Below are positions 1 through 9,332 of a stretch of DNA of 64,000 nt, in pieces (the first letter of the stretch is position 1; every line of letters starts with the position of its first letter). The notes beneath the pieces were generated by a model. The model was not told the origin of the DNA, did no database searches, and worked only from the letters and a program-made list of their open reading frames with translations. This DNA is from Acinetobacter sp. MB5. GTDB lineage: Bacteria; Pseudomonadota; Gammaproteobacteria; Pseudomonadales; Moraxellaceae. The stretch covers positions 1 through 64,000 of the forward strand of contig NZ_POVU01000006.1 in assembly GCF_003261585.1 (NCBI RefSeq), written 5' to 3'. A program made the translations under genes and the position numbers.

Positions 1-102
1 TGACATTTTTACGTTGGTTAAATCAACACCACTATTGTCCGGCTTAACGCGAACTTTAACGTTGGCATCTACCACACGTTTGACAGCAACAAGAGCCTTC
101 AT
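1..102 (-). CDS. etfB: Electron transfer flavoprotein subunit beta, N-terminal part
   Basis: Only the first 34 codons lie in the window; the gene runs off the left edge. The reading begins [20 protein letters not shown], the characteristic EtfB N-terminus that starts the nucleotide-binding fold. EtfB pairs with EtfA to pass electrons from acyl-CoA and other dehydrogenases to the ubiquinone pool via ETF-QO. The start is supported by a GAGGA ribosome-binding site just upstream. etfA normally follows etfB and would lie outside the window. The call rests on the distinctive N-terminus alone. Confidence 0.85.
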   Translation of the reverse strand, partial: MKALVAVKRVVDANVKVRVKPDNSGVDLTNVKMS

Positions 103-470
103 GTATTCCTCGGCTGTATTATCCAATGATCAAGGAGAAAAGTGCGATACTTTTCAGAAATTCGTTTTCGTTGCCTATCTTGCAATGCGTTTGGCATTTC
201 GGTCAAGTCACAATTTTTTGACAAAGCCTGATTTTGCTTGAAAAACGTGAATTGACCAGTTCAAAGAAAAGTGCAGCGCGGGGTATTCTACCCTAGTTTT
301 TATTTATTTTTAAAATAAAAAACAATGATTTAAAAAATAAAACTTATGAGTCATTTTCTATTAAATTATTAGTTTTACTCATGATTAACATCAGAAATAT
401 CCACATCTATTGATAATAGAGACGATAAAGAAATTTGATTGCGTTGTCATAAATACAACATACCTCTTCA
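103..470. other. AT-rich intergenic region upstream of etfB
   Basis: About 370 bases between the etfB start and the terminator of the LysE-type gene. It must hold the etfB promoter, reading leftward. The stretch around 295-350 is almost pure A/T. No ORF, tRNA or convincing regulatory palindrome was seen. Confidence 0.5.
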
Positions 471-497
471 TAAAAAATGCCAGCAAAATGCTGGCAG
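471..497 (-). terminator. Rho-independent terminator of the LysE-family gene
   Basis: On the minus strand a GCCAGC/GCTGGC stem with an ATTTT-type loop is followed by a run of six T. It sits about 20 bases past the stop of the exporter gene. Confidence 0.85.
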
Positions 498-517
498 GAG
501 AAAGCTTCAAGATAGCG

Positions 518-1123
518 TTAATTTGCAATTAACCATGTTGCAGCAAGCATAATCATACTTGCTGAAGTTGCATCGACCCATTTTTGTTTGCTTTGATCTA
601 AGCCTGCTTTTTGTGTCGCTTTTGCCACGAAAAATGACAACGAAAGATACACCACCACACATGAACCAATAAAAATCAAGGACAAGAGCAATCCCTCAAC
701 CACTGGATTACCTTTGCTATGCATAAATTGCGGCAAGATTGCAAAATAAATCAGCATGACTTTAGGGTTCAATAATGAGGTCACAAAGCCTTTACGAATT
801 GGATTAGGCGTTTGTGTTGCCTGCAAACGAATTCCTTTACTATTGAATGCCGAACGAAACAATTGAATCGAAATATAAATCAAATAGGCGATCCCAAAGA
901 AACGAATCGCATTAAATAGCACTGGATAAGACACAATAATTGCGGAAATTCCAAGTGCAACAAGAACAGAATGGACTAAATATCCAGAACATACGCCAAA
1001 TGTCGCCATCATGCCTGACTTAAAATCTTTTCCCATCGCTTGCGAAAGCACAAACAACATATCAGGCCCAGGGGTTAAAACCAGTGGAATGACGGTGATT
1101 GCAAAGAGAGTAAAATCAGACAT
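518..1123 (-). CDS. LysE/RhtB-family amino-acid exporter
   Basis: A 201-residue polytopic inner-membrane protein. It begins MSDFTLFAITVIPLVLTPGP; the LTPGPDM motif near residues 17-23 is the family signature, and about six hydrophobic segments follow. LysE/RhtB proteins export amino acids such as lysine, arginine, homoserine or threonine using the proton-motive force. A TTG start seven codons upstream is possible, but the ATG has an AAGG site at good spacing. It faces an Lrp/AsnC regulator (1238-1732), the usual arrangement for a substrate-induced exporter, so that regulator probably controls it. The substrate cannot be read from sequence. Confidence 0.85.
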   Translation of the reverse strand: MSDFTLFAITVIPLVLTPGPDMLFVLSQAMGKDFKSGMMATFGVCSGYLVHSVLVALGISAIIVSYPVLFNAIRFFGIAYLIYISIQLFRSAFNSKGIRLQATQTPNPIRKGFVTSLLNPKVMLIYFAILPQFMHSKGNPVVEGLLLSLIFIGSCVVVYLSLSFFVAKATQKAGLDQSKQKWVDATSASMIMLAATWLIAN

Positions 1124-1237
1124 CGCTTTTGCCTTAATCAGCAACTAATAAAGTAGTGCTATTATTGAGAAAAACCCATCAAATAGGATTGCAAATATTC
1201 TATAATTAAATTAATTTTTCGAATTAAATTCTAATTT

Positions 1238-1732
1238 ATGAAACAAATTAATAAATCAGTTTCAATAAAGCTTGATCGTATCGATAAAAATATTATTTTG
1301 AATTTGCAAAAAAATGGGCGTATTCAAAATAACGATCTGGCCAAAGCGGTAGGACTCTCTCCGTCATCTTGTTTACGGCGCGTGAAGTTGCTTGAAGAAG
1401 CAGGTGTGATTCGTGGCTATACCACCTTGGTTGATCCACAAAAGGTTGGATTCTCTTTAATTTTGTTTTCACGAATTTGGCTGATCGGTCAAGATGCCGA
1501 GACCATTGACTGTTTTATTGAAGCCATGAAAGAGTTACCACAAGTCATGGAATGCTACATTATTCTAGGCGAGTGCGATGCCATGCTGAAAGTTGTGGTG
1601 CCTGACCTCGAAAGTTACCGTAAATTTCAGTCGAGCCACCTCACCAAAAAAAATGGCATTACCAGTGTCAAAACAGATTTACCTAGCCAGTTTATTAAAC
1701 AAAGCTATCAACTGCCTTTAGATGAATACTAA
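1238..1732 (+). CDS. Lrp/AsnC-family transcriptional regulator
   Basis: A 164-residue protein: N-terminal winged helix-turn-helix (DRIDKNIILNLQKNGRIQNN, then LAKAVGLSPSSCLRRVKLLE, residues about 14-50) and a C-terminal AsnC/RAM ligand-binding domain. Such regulators form dimers to octamers and respond to amino acids. It is divergent from the LysE-type exporter with 114 bases between starts, and is the likely regulator of that gene. No strong ribosome-binding site precedes the ATG, and the upstream DNA is very AT-rich. It ends 3 bases before the xerC stop, so the two genes are tightly convergent with no terminator between them. Confidence 0.88.
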   Translation: MKQINKSVSIKLDRIDKNIILNLQKNGRIQNNDLAKAVGLSPSSCLRRVKLLEEAGVIRGYTTLVDPQKVGFSLILFSRIWLIGQDAETIDCFIEAMKELPQVMECYIILGECDAMLKVVVPDLESYRKFQSSHLTKKNGITSVKTDLPSQFIKQSYQLPLDEY

Positions 1733-1735
1733 GTT

Positions 1736-2647
1736 TTACTTTTGTGCACGTGGATGCGCCTGATCATAAATTTGTGCCAAGTGATCAAAATCAATATGGG
1801 TATAAATTTGTGTGGTATTCAAATTACTGTGACCCAGCATTTCCTGAATGCCTCGTAAATCCCCACTTGCAGAAAGCAAATGACTTGCAAAACAATGGCG
1901 CAGTAAGTGTGGATGCAAATCCGCATTTACCCCTGCACGTTGCGATTGCACTTTTACCCGATTTTCAATCTGACGTGGTGTTAAGCGCTTTCCCCGTTGA
2001 GAAATAAAAACAGCATCCTCCATTTGTAGGGTTTGCCCCATCCAGATGGCAGCCATTTGCAACCAGCGTTGTAAACTGTGTTTTGCTTTTTGCCCAAAAG
2101 GAATAATTCGTGTTTTGTCTCCCTTACCTGTAACACGAACCAGCAGCCGTTCAAAATCCAGATCTTGTACATTTAGACTCTGCAACTCAGCAAGACGCAA
2201 ACCACTAGAGTAAAGTAGTTCCAACATTGCTTTATCGCGTAACCACAATTGTTGCTCTACAGGTTTTTCAGGTGCAGGCTGTTCTAAAATTTGTAAAATG
2301 GTTTCGACATCTAGCATGCCTGGTAATGGTCGGGGTTGTCGTTTCAAACGAAAGTCTTGAGCGGGATTTTGGGCAATTTTATTTTGATGCTCAACCCACT
2401 GCATAAACTGGCGAATCGCACTTAAAGTTCGCTGCAAACTACTGGTCGCCAGTTGTTGCCGTTCTACTTTTTCAGCAAGATACTCACGTAAATCGGAAGC
2501 CGCAATATTATCTAAATCTAGGCGCTTTCGTAGACAAAAGTTGAGAAAATCACGAACATCTCGCTCATAAGCGGACAAGGTATGCTCGGATTGCTGCTGA
2601 ATTTTACGAGAATTCAGCCATATATGAAGCAATTCAAACATATCCAT
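1736..2647 (-). CDS. xerC: Site-specific tyrosine recombinase XerC
   Basis: XerC acts with XerD at dif to resolve chromosome dimers. The protein is 303 residues, normal for the family. An N-terminal SAM-like DNA-binding domain (about 1-90) precedes the catalytic domain. The catalytic set is complete: Arg151 (SSGLRLAEL), Lys175 (GKGDK), His247-x-x-Arg250 (HLLRH), His273 (LGHSN) and nucleophile Tyr282 (IYTHID). It lies downstream of lysA, dapF and sseB on the same strand. The dapF-xerC association is shared with Enterobacteria and Pseudomonas. The start is MDMFELL; an alternative ATG lies two codons inside. Confidence 0.96.
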   Translation of the reverse strand: MDMFELLHIWLNSRKIQQQSEHTLSAYERDVRDFLNFCLRKRLDLDNIAASDLREYLAEKVERQQLATSSLQRTLSAIRQFMQWVEHQNKIAQNPAQDFRLKRQPRPLPGMLDVETILQILEQPAPEKPVEQQLWLRDKAMLELLYSSGLRLAELQSLNVQDLDFERLLVRVTGKGDKTRIIPFGQKAKHSLQRWLQMAAIWMGQTLQMEDAVFISQRGKRLTPRQIENRVKVQSQRAGVNADLHPHLLRHCFASHLLSASGDLRGIQEMLGHSNLNTTQIYTHIDFDHLAQIYDQAHPRAQK

Positions 2648-2665
2648 GAAATCGACCCAAATAAA

Positions 2666-3481
2666 TTAAGAAAAAAACCGAGTTAAAATACCACGCCGTT
2701 TTTCAGGCTGTTCGCGCTGATAAAATGGTGTTGTTTCTTCACGCATATAACGGCTCAAACCATCCATTTGCTGATCATCAATAATTGTTAAATCAACAAG
2801 ACTGGGTTGATCTAGACTATCAAATGCGACCTGACCCGTTTGCTGAATCAGTTGATCCAAAGATTGTGGAGCGTCAAGCTGAAGTCCAATAATTAACGTT
2901 GGCTCGGCATCACGTTGTGGATTATGCATTAACGCCAAATAGGCAGCTTGAACTTGCGGTTTGGTCTGCAAAAATTTTTGTAACTGCGTCACCATTTTAT
3001 AGGGATATTCAGCAGGCTGTCCAAGCAATACTTCCGTATCCTGTTCAACTTCATAGCTTTCAACCTGCCCCGCATCGATTTGCAGTAACTGGCGGATTTC
3101 ATTTGGGCTAAATTCCTTGCCATACGGTGACATAGGATTTAACACCAATGTATCTCCCATCGTCATTTCAAAAAATTGCTGTGTCGGAAGATATAAATAC
3201 GAATGTTCTTCTTCGATCGATTTCTGCAAGGTATCTAAAGATAAAAAGAAAGGTAGAGCTTCACTTCCATCAGCTTTCGTCCATTTCTGTAACTGAATTT
3301 CATCTCCTGCTTTGAGATGAATTTGTGTTGTCTGCATCGGATCAGTATTTTGACCTGTAACCCCTAAGCAGTAAATATGCCCAATTAATAGTTGTTGTAA
3401 AAATTCTGGACGATAGGCTGGTTCTTTGGCCGCTTTTTCTAACAATTGTTCAAGTTGCTGTTCAGACATGTAATTTGACAT
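2666..3481 (-). CDS. sseB: SseB-family protein
   Basis: A 271-residue soluble protein from the start MSNYMSEQQLEQLLEKAAKE. It shows the SseB arrangement: an N-terminal domain (helical start, then beta-rich up to about residue 120) and a C-terminal domain with a conserved acidic tail region. SseB proteins are named from the enhanced serine sensitivity locus; their biochemical role is poorly defined. I placed the start at 3479-3481, behind a GGAGT site; a longer reading begins at a non-ATG codon further upstream. It sits 18 bases before xerC and is probably cotranscribed with it. Confidence 0.7.
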   Translation of the reverse strand: MSNYMSEQQLEQLLEKAAKEPAYRPEFLQQLLIGHIYCLGVTGQNTDPMQTTQIHLKAGDEIQLQKWTKADGSEALPFFLSLDTLQKSIEEEHSYLYLPTQQFFEMTMGDTLVLNPMSPYGKEFSPNEIRQLLQIDAGQVESYEVEQDTEVLLGQPAEYPYKMVTQLQKFLQTKPQVQAAYLALMHNPQRDAEPTLIIGLQLDAPQSLDQLIQQTGQVAFDSLDQPSLVDLTIIDDQQMDGLSRYMREETTPFYQREQPEKRRGILTRFFS

Positions 3482-3689
3482 AACTCCACGCTCAATGGTT
3501 GGATTTTTTGTTGTTGTCGACAGTATGAAAAACTTCCACGGCAGAATCAAGTTGATTAAATTAAGATCAACAATAATCTTAGAGGGAAAAATAAAGAGAG
3601 TGTACGCAACTATGAAACAAGTCTATTTAAAATAATGATTCGATTTCTTGTGATCAGAATAATTTAAATACGGGTTTGAGATAATAACT

Positions 3690-3721
3690 GTGCCAAATCA
3701 CATCGTCATCTGATTTGGCAC
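3690..3721 (-). terminator. Stem-loop downstream of dapF
   Basis: An 11-bp perfect inverted repeat (GTGCCAAATCA/TGATTTGGCAC) lies 9 bases past the dapF stop. It lacks a T-run on the minus strand, so it may slow transcription or protect mRNA ends rather than terminate fully. Confidence 0.5.
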
Positions 3722-3729
3722 AAAATGGA

Positions 3730-4575
3730 TTAGCCTTGGAAGTAACGCAAATCAAAACGCCCTTCATAGACATTGGCTGTTGGACCTGTCATCCAAACCA
3801 CATCACCTTCACGCCACGCCAGATGCAATGAACCACCCGCAAGTTGAATTTCAACTTCATTGCCCAGCAAACCACGACGCATACCACTGACCGCTGCGGC
3901 ACATGCACCTGTACCACAAGCCAGAGTTTCACCTACACCACGTTCAAACACGCGTAAACGCGCATGTTTTTCATCAACGATTTGCATGAAGCCTGCATTA
4001 ACACGTTCAGGGAAACGAACATGCGATTCAATTTGTGGGCCAAGCGTAGCCACATCAGCGGTCAGTACATCAGGCACAATCGTAACCGCATGGGGATTCC
4101 CCATATTCACCACATCAATCAAAATATTTTGATTATTGGCAAGGTCAAGGCGATACAGTTCCTCTTGTTCTTCAGCAAGAAATGGAATTTCTTGAGGCAA
4201 GAACTTCGGATAACCCATGTTGACGCGAACCCAACCATTTGGCCCAAGTTCAGGCTCAACAATACCTGCTTTGGTTTGCACCTTGATTTTGGTTTTATGT
4301 GTCAGTTGTTGCTCATGGACGAAACGTGCAAAACAACGCACGCCATTCCCACATTGTTCAACTTCAGAACCATCTGCATTGAAAATACGGTATTTAAAGT
4401 CAACATTTGGCAGATCAGGTGGTTCAACAATCAACAACTGATCAAAGCCAATACCAAAATGACGATGTGCCATTCGCTGAATGGTGGTCGCATCAAGATA
4501 GGCACGTTGACGAATCAGATCAATCACCACAAAGTCATTGCCCAGACCATGCATTTTGGTAAATTCTAACAACAT
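3730..4575 (-). CDS. dapF: Diaminopimelate epimerase
   Basis: DapF interconverts LL- and meso-diaminopimelate, giving the lysine precursor and the peptidoglycan cross-linking residue. The protein is 281 residues and starts [14 protein letters not shown]. Both catalytic cysteines are present: Cys75 in EQCGNGVRC and a second in the [11 protein letters not shown] motif near residue 220. The ATG is preceded by GAGGAGT. It starts 4 bases after the lysA stop, so the two are translationally close. lysA then decarboxylates the meso product, so the pair encodes consecutive steps. Confidence 0.97.
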   Translation of the reverse strand: MLLEFTKMHGLGNDFVVIDLIRQRAYLDATTIQRMAHRHFGIGFDQLLIVEPPDLPNVDFKYRIFNADGSEVEQCGNGVRCFARFVHEQQLTHKTKIKVQTKAGIVEPELGPNGWVRVNMGYPKFLPQEIPFLAEEQEELYRLDLANNQNILIDVVNMGNPHAVTIVPDVLTADVATLGPQIESHVRFPERVNAGFMQIVDEKHARLRVFERGVGETLACGTGACAAAVSGMRRGLLGNEVEIQLAGGSLHLAWREGDVVWMTGPTANVYEGRFDLRYFQG

Positions 4576-4579
4576 CAAA

Positions 4580-5830
4580 TTACTCCTCAGGCAATAAACG
4601 CTCTCTTTCCCATAGAGATTCTATGCTTTCACGTTCACGAATTAAATATGCCTTGTCACCATCGACCATAACTTCAGCAGCACGGCCACGAGAGTTATAG
4701 TTTGAACTCATGACAAAGCCATATGCACCTGCACCTAACACCGCTAATGTGTCATTTTGTTGCAGTGCCAACTCGCGGTCTTTACCTAAGAAATCACCTG
4801 TTTCACAGATTGCACCAACAATATCCCATGTTTTGCTTTCTGTATCTTGACGAGGCGTTACTGCCTGAATATCCATCCATGCTTGATAAAGTGATGGACG
4901 AATCAAGTCATTCATGGCTGCATCAACAATTGCAAAGTTGCGGTGATTGGTTGGTTTAAGCAAATCGACTTTGGTGAGTAATACACCCGCATTGGCACTA
5001 ATGCTACGACCTGGCTCCATATAGACTTTTAAACCCAGTTTTTCCAAGGCTGGACGCATCGCATTGGCATACTCTGCGGCTGTTGGTGGAACTTCATCAT
5101 TATAAGTCACACCCAAACCACCACCGATGTCGATGTGTTTAAGTTCAATGCCTAACGCTTTGAGTTGCCCGATCATCAGAATCATACGATCCAGTGCATC
5201 GACAAAGGGCTGAGTTTCAGTCAACTGCGAACCAATATGACAGTCAATTCCCACGATGTCTAAATGCGGCAAGCTGTGTGCATATTGATACGTTTCAAAT
5301 ACGCTGTCACTTGGAATACCAAACTTGTTTTCTTTTAAACCCGTTGAAATATATGGATGTGTTTTCGCATCGACATCTGGGTTCACACGCAATGAAATCG
5401 GCGCTTTTTTGCCTAAACGTGCTGCCACTTTTTCAATACGGTCAAGTTCTGCATAAGATTCGACATTGAAACATGCAATACCAACATTCAATGCTGTTTC
5501 AATATCTGCTTCAGATTTACCCAAGCCTGAGAAGACCACCTTGTTTGGATTACCGCCTGCCGCCAAAACACGTGCAAGTTCACCACCCGTGACAATATCA
5601 AATCCCGCACCCAACTTTGCCAAAACATTTAACACAGCTAAATTTGAGTTTGACTTCACCGCAAAGCAAATTTGATGATCGATATAGCTAAATGCCTGAT
5701 CAAGATCTAAATAATGCTTTTCAAAACTTGCTTTTGAATAGACATAAAGCGGTGTAGAAAATTGCTGTGCAAGCTGTTCCAAAGAACATTGTTCAGCATG
5801 CAAAACCCCTTGGATACGGGTAAAACTCAT
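4580..5830 (-). CDS. lysA: Diaminopimelate decarboxylase
   Basis: LysA catalyses the last step of lysine synthesis, the PLP-dependent decarboxylation of meso-diaminopimelate. The 416-residue alanine-racemase-fold enzyme has the PLP lysine Lys59 in CFAVKSNSN, the HIGSQ and GGGLGV phosphate-binding segments, EPGRS, and [13 protein letters not shown] near the C-terminus, which supplies the catalytic Cys at the dimer interface. An AAGGAT site precedes the ATG. It lies 15 bases after the small lipoprotein gene lptM and 4 bases before dapF, forming an operon. Confidence 0.97.
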   Translation of the reverse strand: MSFTRIQGVLHAEQCSLEQLAQQFSTPLYVYSKASFEKHYLDLDQAFSYIDHQICFAVKSNSNLAVLNVLAKLGAGFDIVTGGELARVLAAGGNPNKVVFSGLGKSEADIETALNVGIACFNVESYAELDRIEKVAARLGKKAPISLRVNPDVDAKTHPYISTGLKENKFGIPSDSVFETYQYAHSLPHLDIVGIDCHIGSQLTETQPFVDALDRMILMIGQLKALGIELKHIDIGGGLGVTYNDEVPPTAAEYANAMRPALEKLGLKVYMEPGRSISANAGVLLTKVDLLKPTNHRNFAIVDAAMNDLIRPSLYQAWMDIQAVTPRQDTESKTWDIVGAICETGDFLGKDRELALQQNDTLAVLGAGAYGFVMSSNYNSRGRAAEVMVDGDKAYLIRERESIESLWERERLLPEE

Positions 5831-5845
5831 GATAAATCCTTAAAA

Positions 5846-6058
5846 TTACTGAACTTCAGAAGATGGTGTAGATGTTGATGTATGGACTTCAGATGCAGCT
5901 TTTGGCTGTTCTTTCGGATGGTAAAGCAGATATTTTGGACGAGTATCCAAGTTTGGATCGTTCGGTAACTGTAAATCTCCCGCCTGACCACAACCTACCA
6001 AGCTTAGACCTGTAGCCACCAAGCTGATTACGGCAATCATTTGACGCATCATAGACAT
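5846..6058 (-). CDS. lptM: Small lipoprotein LptM (YifL-like)
   Basis: A 70-residue lipoprotein. The start MSMMRQMIAVISLVATGLS leads to a lipobox LVGC, after which the mature part begins CGQAGDLQLP. The C-G-x-x-G-x-L-x-x-P pattern directly after the lipidated Cys is typical of LptM, known in E. coli to associate with the LptD/E LPS translocon. Gene order lptM-lysA-dapF supports the call. An upstream in-frame extension lacks signal-peptide character, so I chose the ATG at 6056-6058 behind an AGG site. The tail is rich in Ser, Thr and Pro. Confidence 0.8.
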   Translation of the reverse strand: MSMMRQMIAVISLVATGLSLVGCGQAGDLQLPNDPNLDTRPKYLLYHPKEQPKAASEVHTSTSTPSSEVQ

Positions 6059-6120
6059 CACCTGTATATAAACTGAAAAGCAGTATACCTTGAACCCTGT
6101 TCCGACCAAAGTATTTCTAA

Positions 6121-6150
6121 ATAAAAAACGCCAGTTTAAAACTGGCGTTC
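6121..6150 (-). terminator. Terminator of the first cycA-like gene
   Basis: Perfect stem AACGCCAGTTT/AAACTGGCGTT with the minus strand running into TTTTTTATTT. It lies just after the permease stop and before lptM. Confidence 0.9.
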
Positions 6151-6154
6151 ACTA

Positions 6155-7564
6155 CTAGTGTTTACTCACTTTCTTCGGTCTAAAGAACAAATATCCAATT
6201 AGCAAAATCAAGAACCAGATTGGGCTAACCTTGAGCGCTTTTAATGTATCAGGCTCTAAAGACAAAACATAAATCATCCCGATAAAGAAGATAATCACTG
6301 CCCAACATGTCCACAAACCACCTGGTAACTTAAACTTGGACTGATGATGTAATTCAGGACGCGTTTTATAGTAATTGATGTAACTCCAAATAATGATCAA
6401 CCAAACACAAATAAACAGTACAGTTGATAACGTGGTTGCAAGTGTAAAAGCTTCTACGGTATTCGGGACAAAATATTGAAGTGCAGCGCCACCCAACAAA
6501 CAAAATGCTGAAAAATACAACGCATTGGCAGGCACCAAACGAGGACTTAATTTACCAAACAGTTTTGGCCCTTGCCCTTCACGTGACAAACCAAATAGCA
6601 TGCGACTGGTGGAGAATACACCACTGTTCATGGATGACATGACTGAAGATAGCACCACCAAATTCATAATAATTGCGGCAGCGGCAATCCCCGCATGACT
6701 AAACAAGTTCACAAATGGACTGACATTCGGATTAATTCTGTCCCACGGCGTTACAGACATCACAATGGTGAGTGCAAAAACATAAAAAATGATGATACGG
6801 ATCGGAATCGAATTAACGGCTTTGGGTAAATTACGCTCAGGATCATGTGTTTCTGCGGCGGTTGTACCAACCAGTTCAACACCAACAAAGGCAAAAATGG
6901 CAATCTGAAAACCTGCCAAAAATCCTGTCATTCCTGTTGGGAAAAATCCGCCATTTGCCCAAAGATGGGTAAAGGAAGCCACTTCACCTGTTGGAGAGGT
7001 AAATCCTGTAAAGATCATCCACAACCCAACCGCAATCAGCACCACAATCGCAATAATTTTGACCAGAGAAAACCAGAACTCCATTTCACCAAAAAGTTTT
7101 ACAGTCACGAGATTCAATCCCATGATAAAGAAAATCGAAGCGACACAAATCAGCGCACCTTCGGCAGGACTAAATGGCTGACCTCCATTAAAAAACTGTA
7201 AATAGTTAATAATCGCCGATAAATCAGCAATCCCGATGGTAATCCAGCACAGCCAATAGGTCCAGCCCACAAAATAACCCGCCCAAGGGCCAATTAAATC
7301 TGTAGAGAAATCAATAAATGACTTATAGCTTAAATTGGAAAGCAACAACTCGCCTAAAGCCCGCATCACAAAAAACACCATCAATCCAATAACCATATAA
7401 ATAAATAAGATAGATGGCCCTGCAAGACTAATGGTTTTGCCTGAACCCATGAAGAGTCCTGTACCGATGGCACCGCCTATGGCGATCAATTGTAAGTGTC
7501 TGTTAGATAAGCTTTTACTTAATTCAGGTGTGTCAGATGTTTTATTTACATTGAGATTCGACAT
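6155..7564 (-). CDS. cycA: APC-family permease, CycA-like (D-Ala/D-Ser/Gly uptake)
   Basis: A 469-residue amino-acid permease with about 12 membrane segments. After a polar N-terminus it reads LSNRHLQLIAIGGAIGTGLF and MGSGKTISLAGPS, which is closely CycA-like, as are MRALGELLLSNL, WAGYFVGWTYW and the ELVGTTAAET motif. CycA imports D-alanine, D-serine and glycine by proton symport; the E. coli protein is of similar length. A second, similar paralogue lies at 10186-11598. The AGGAG site is 12 bases from the ATG, longer than ideal. The substrate assignment is by family resemblance only. Confidence 0.85.
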   Translation of the reverse strand: MSNLNVNKTSDTPELSKSLSNRHLQLIAIGGAIGTGLFMGSGKTISLAGPSILFIYMVIGLMVFFVMRALGELLLSNLSYKSFIDFSTDLIGPWAGYFVGWTYWLCWITIGIADLSAIINYLQFFNGGQPFSPAEGALICVASIFFIMGLNLVTVKLFGEMEFWFSLVKIIAIVVLIAVGLWMIFTGFTSPTGEVASFTHLWANGGFFPTGMTGFLAGFQIAIFAFVGVELVGTTAAETHDPERNLPKAVNSIPIRIIIFYVFALTIVMSVTPWDRINPNVSPFVNLFSHAGIAAAAIIMNLVVLSSVMSSMNSGVFSTSRMLFGLSREGQGPKLFGKLSPRLVPANALYFSAFCLLGGAALQYFVPNTVEAFTLATTLSTVLFICVWLIIIWSYINYYKTRPELHHQSKFKLPGGLWTCWAVIIFFIGMIYVLSLEPDTLKALKVSPIWFLILLIGYLFFRPKKVSKH

Positions 7565-7787
7565 CTTGATTCATATCTCCTAATAGATGGTGAGTCTATT
7601 AGCTAACTTCAAAATCATCGAACATTCTTAGGAGTTACCAAGCACTATGGTTTTGATCATTTTTTAGCTAACAAATGTATTTTGATCAATAAGTTACTTC
7701 ATCAAAATCGCGCCCATCATACGAGCATGAAACTTTAAGCACAATCAAACTAAAGTTGTCTTGAATGCACTCTTAATGTGCAAAACA

Positions 7788-7820
7788 AAAAAAGGAGAGT
7801 GATCAACACTCTCCTTTTTA
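7788..7820 (-). terminator. Terminator of the AGCS symporter gene
   Basis: Strong hairpin, AAAGGAGAGTG/CACTCTCCTTT with a 5-base loop, followed on the minus strand by a T-run. It lies 16 bases after the stop. Confidence 0.93.
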
Positions 7821-7835
7821 TAAAATCATCAGATT

Positions 7836-9332
7836 TTATTTTTTGTTTTTCAACTTCTCTTCCCAGAAAGTCGCACCACGAATACCCAATTTCACAGGGT
7901 CAAAAGTATATTCATTATCTTTGACACCCGCTTTTTGTTGTGCTTCGTAATCACGTAATGCTTTGATGGTTGGCTTATATAAGAAGTAGGTAATGATAAT
8001 ACCGACAATGTTAATCCAAGCCATTAATCCAACACCAATATCACCGATACCCCAAATATAACCACTCGCATTTAAAACACCATATGCAACAGAAATCATA
8101 ATGAAGCATTTAGTGATAAATAATAGCGATGGCATTTTAGTAATATAGCTTAAATAGGTAATGTTAGTTTCAGCAATATAGTAGTACGCAATAATTGTTG
8201 TGAACGCAAAGAAGAATACTGCGACTGCAACAAACAATTCACCAAAGCTACCGAACATGGTACTTACTGCCATTTGTGTAAATGCAGGAGAACCGATTTC
8301 TGTCGCTGCTGCTACATTTTGAACAATAAAATGACCTGCATCCAAAGTGCCTTGAACATTATATTTGCCTGTGATCAGAATCATAAATGCTGTCGCTGAA
8401 CAAACAAATAAGGTGTCAATATAAACTGAGAATGCTTGAACAAAACCTTGCTGTGCAGGGTGATGTACTTCTGCCGCTGCGGCTGCATGTGGGCCTGTGC
8501 CTTGTCCTGCTTCGTTTGAGTAAACACCACGTTTTACCCCCCAACCAATTGCAGCGCCTAAGCCTGCCATCGGAGTAAATGCATCACTAAAGATTAATTT
8601 AATAATGCCAGGTAACTCATGGATATTTGCACCCACAATGATCACAGCCATTGCAATATAGCCAGCAGCCATAAATGGAACAACAAATTCCGCAAAGTGG
8701 GCAATACGTTTAATCCCACCAAAAATAATGATCGCAAGCAAAATAACAATGAAAGCTAAAGCAAATAACTTGTATAAACCAACATCACCAAAAACAATTG
8801 AGCCTTCACCAGTAATCTGAGTCACAGCTTTACCGACTGCGTTCGCCTGAACACCTGGTAAGAACAAACCACAAGAGACAATCGCACCAATTGCGAACAA
8901 AATTGCAAGCCAACGCTGACCTAAACCACGGTCAAAGTAAAAAGCAGGCCCCCCACGGTACTGCCCTTGATACTCAACCTTATAAATTTGGCCTAACGTA
9001 GATTCAACATATGCGGTACTTGCACCTAAAAACGCAACTGCCCACATCCAAAATACTGCACCAGGGCCACCAAAACCAATTGCAGCAGCAACACCTGCAA
9101 TATTACCTACACCGACACGTCCCGATAATGAAACAGCTAAAGCCTGAAAGGATGAAATCCCTTGTGCTGAAGACGATCCATTAAATAAAAGTCGGATCAT
9201 TTCTTTCACATGTCTAACTTGTACAAAACGAGTAAGAATTGAAAAAAATACACCCGCACCCAAACATAAATAAATGAGTGCTTTACTCCAAACAACCCCA
9301 TTTACCCAATCAACAATTTCTGCTGCATTCAT
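7836..9332 (-). CDS. AGCS-family sodium:alanine/glycine symporter
   Basis: A 498-residue membrane protein of the alanine-or-glycine:cation symporter family. Family hallmarks include LSGRVGVGNIAGVAAAIGFG (residues about 69-88), GGPAFYFDRGLG, and GVKRGVYSNEAGQGTGPHAA. Members couple Na+ entry to uptake of alanine or glycine. An excellent AAGGAAGGGG site precedes the ATG. It is flanked by two CycA-like permeases on the same strand, each with its own terminator, so the three are probably separate transcription units. The upstream gap of 853 bases contains its promoter. Confidence 0.93.
   Translation of the reverse strand: MNAAEIVDWVNGVVWSKALIYLCLGAGVFFSILTRFVQVRHVKEMIRLLFNGSSSAQGISSFQALAVSLSGRVGVGNIAGVAAAIGFGGPGAVFWMWAVAFLGASTAYVESTLGQIYKVEYQGQYRGGPAFYFDRGLGQRWLAILFAIGAIVSCGLFLPGVQANAVGKAVTQITGEGSIVFGDVGLYKLFALAFIVILLAIIIFGGIKRIAHFAEFVVPFMAAGYIAMAVIIVGANIHELPGIIKLIFSDAFTPMAGLGAAIGWGVKRGVYSNEAGQGTGPHAAAAAEVHHPAQQGFVQAFSVYIDTLFVCSATAFMILITGKYNVQGTLDAGHFIVQNVAAATEIGSPAFTQMAVSTMFGSFGELFVAVAVFFFAFTTIIAYYYIAETNITYLSYITKMPSLLFITKCFIMISVAYGVLNASGYIWGIGDIGVGLMAWINIVGIIITYFLYKPTIKALRDYEAQQKAGVKDNEYTFDPVKLGIRGATFWEEKLKNKK

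Noticed and set aside
3964..4569. A 201-codon ORF on the plus strand opposite dapF
   Set aside because: It lies wholly inside dapF, whose catalytic motifs are intact, and its own translation has no family character.
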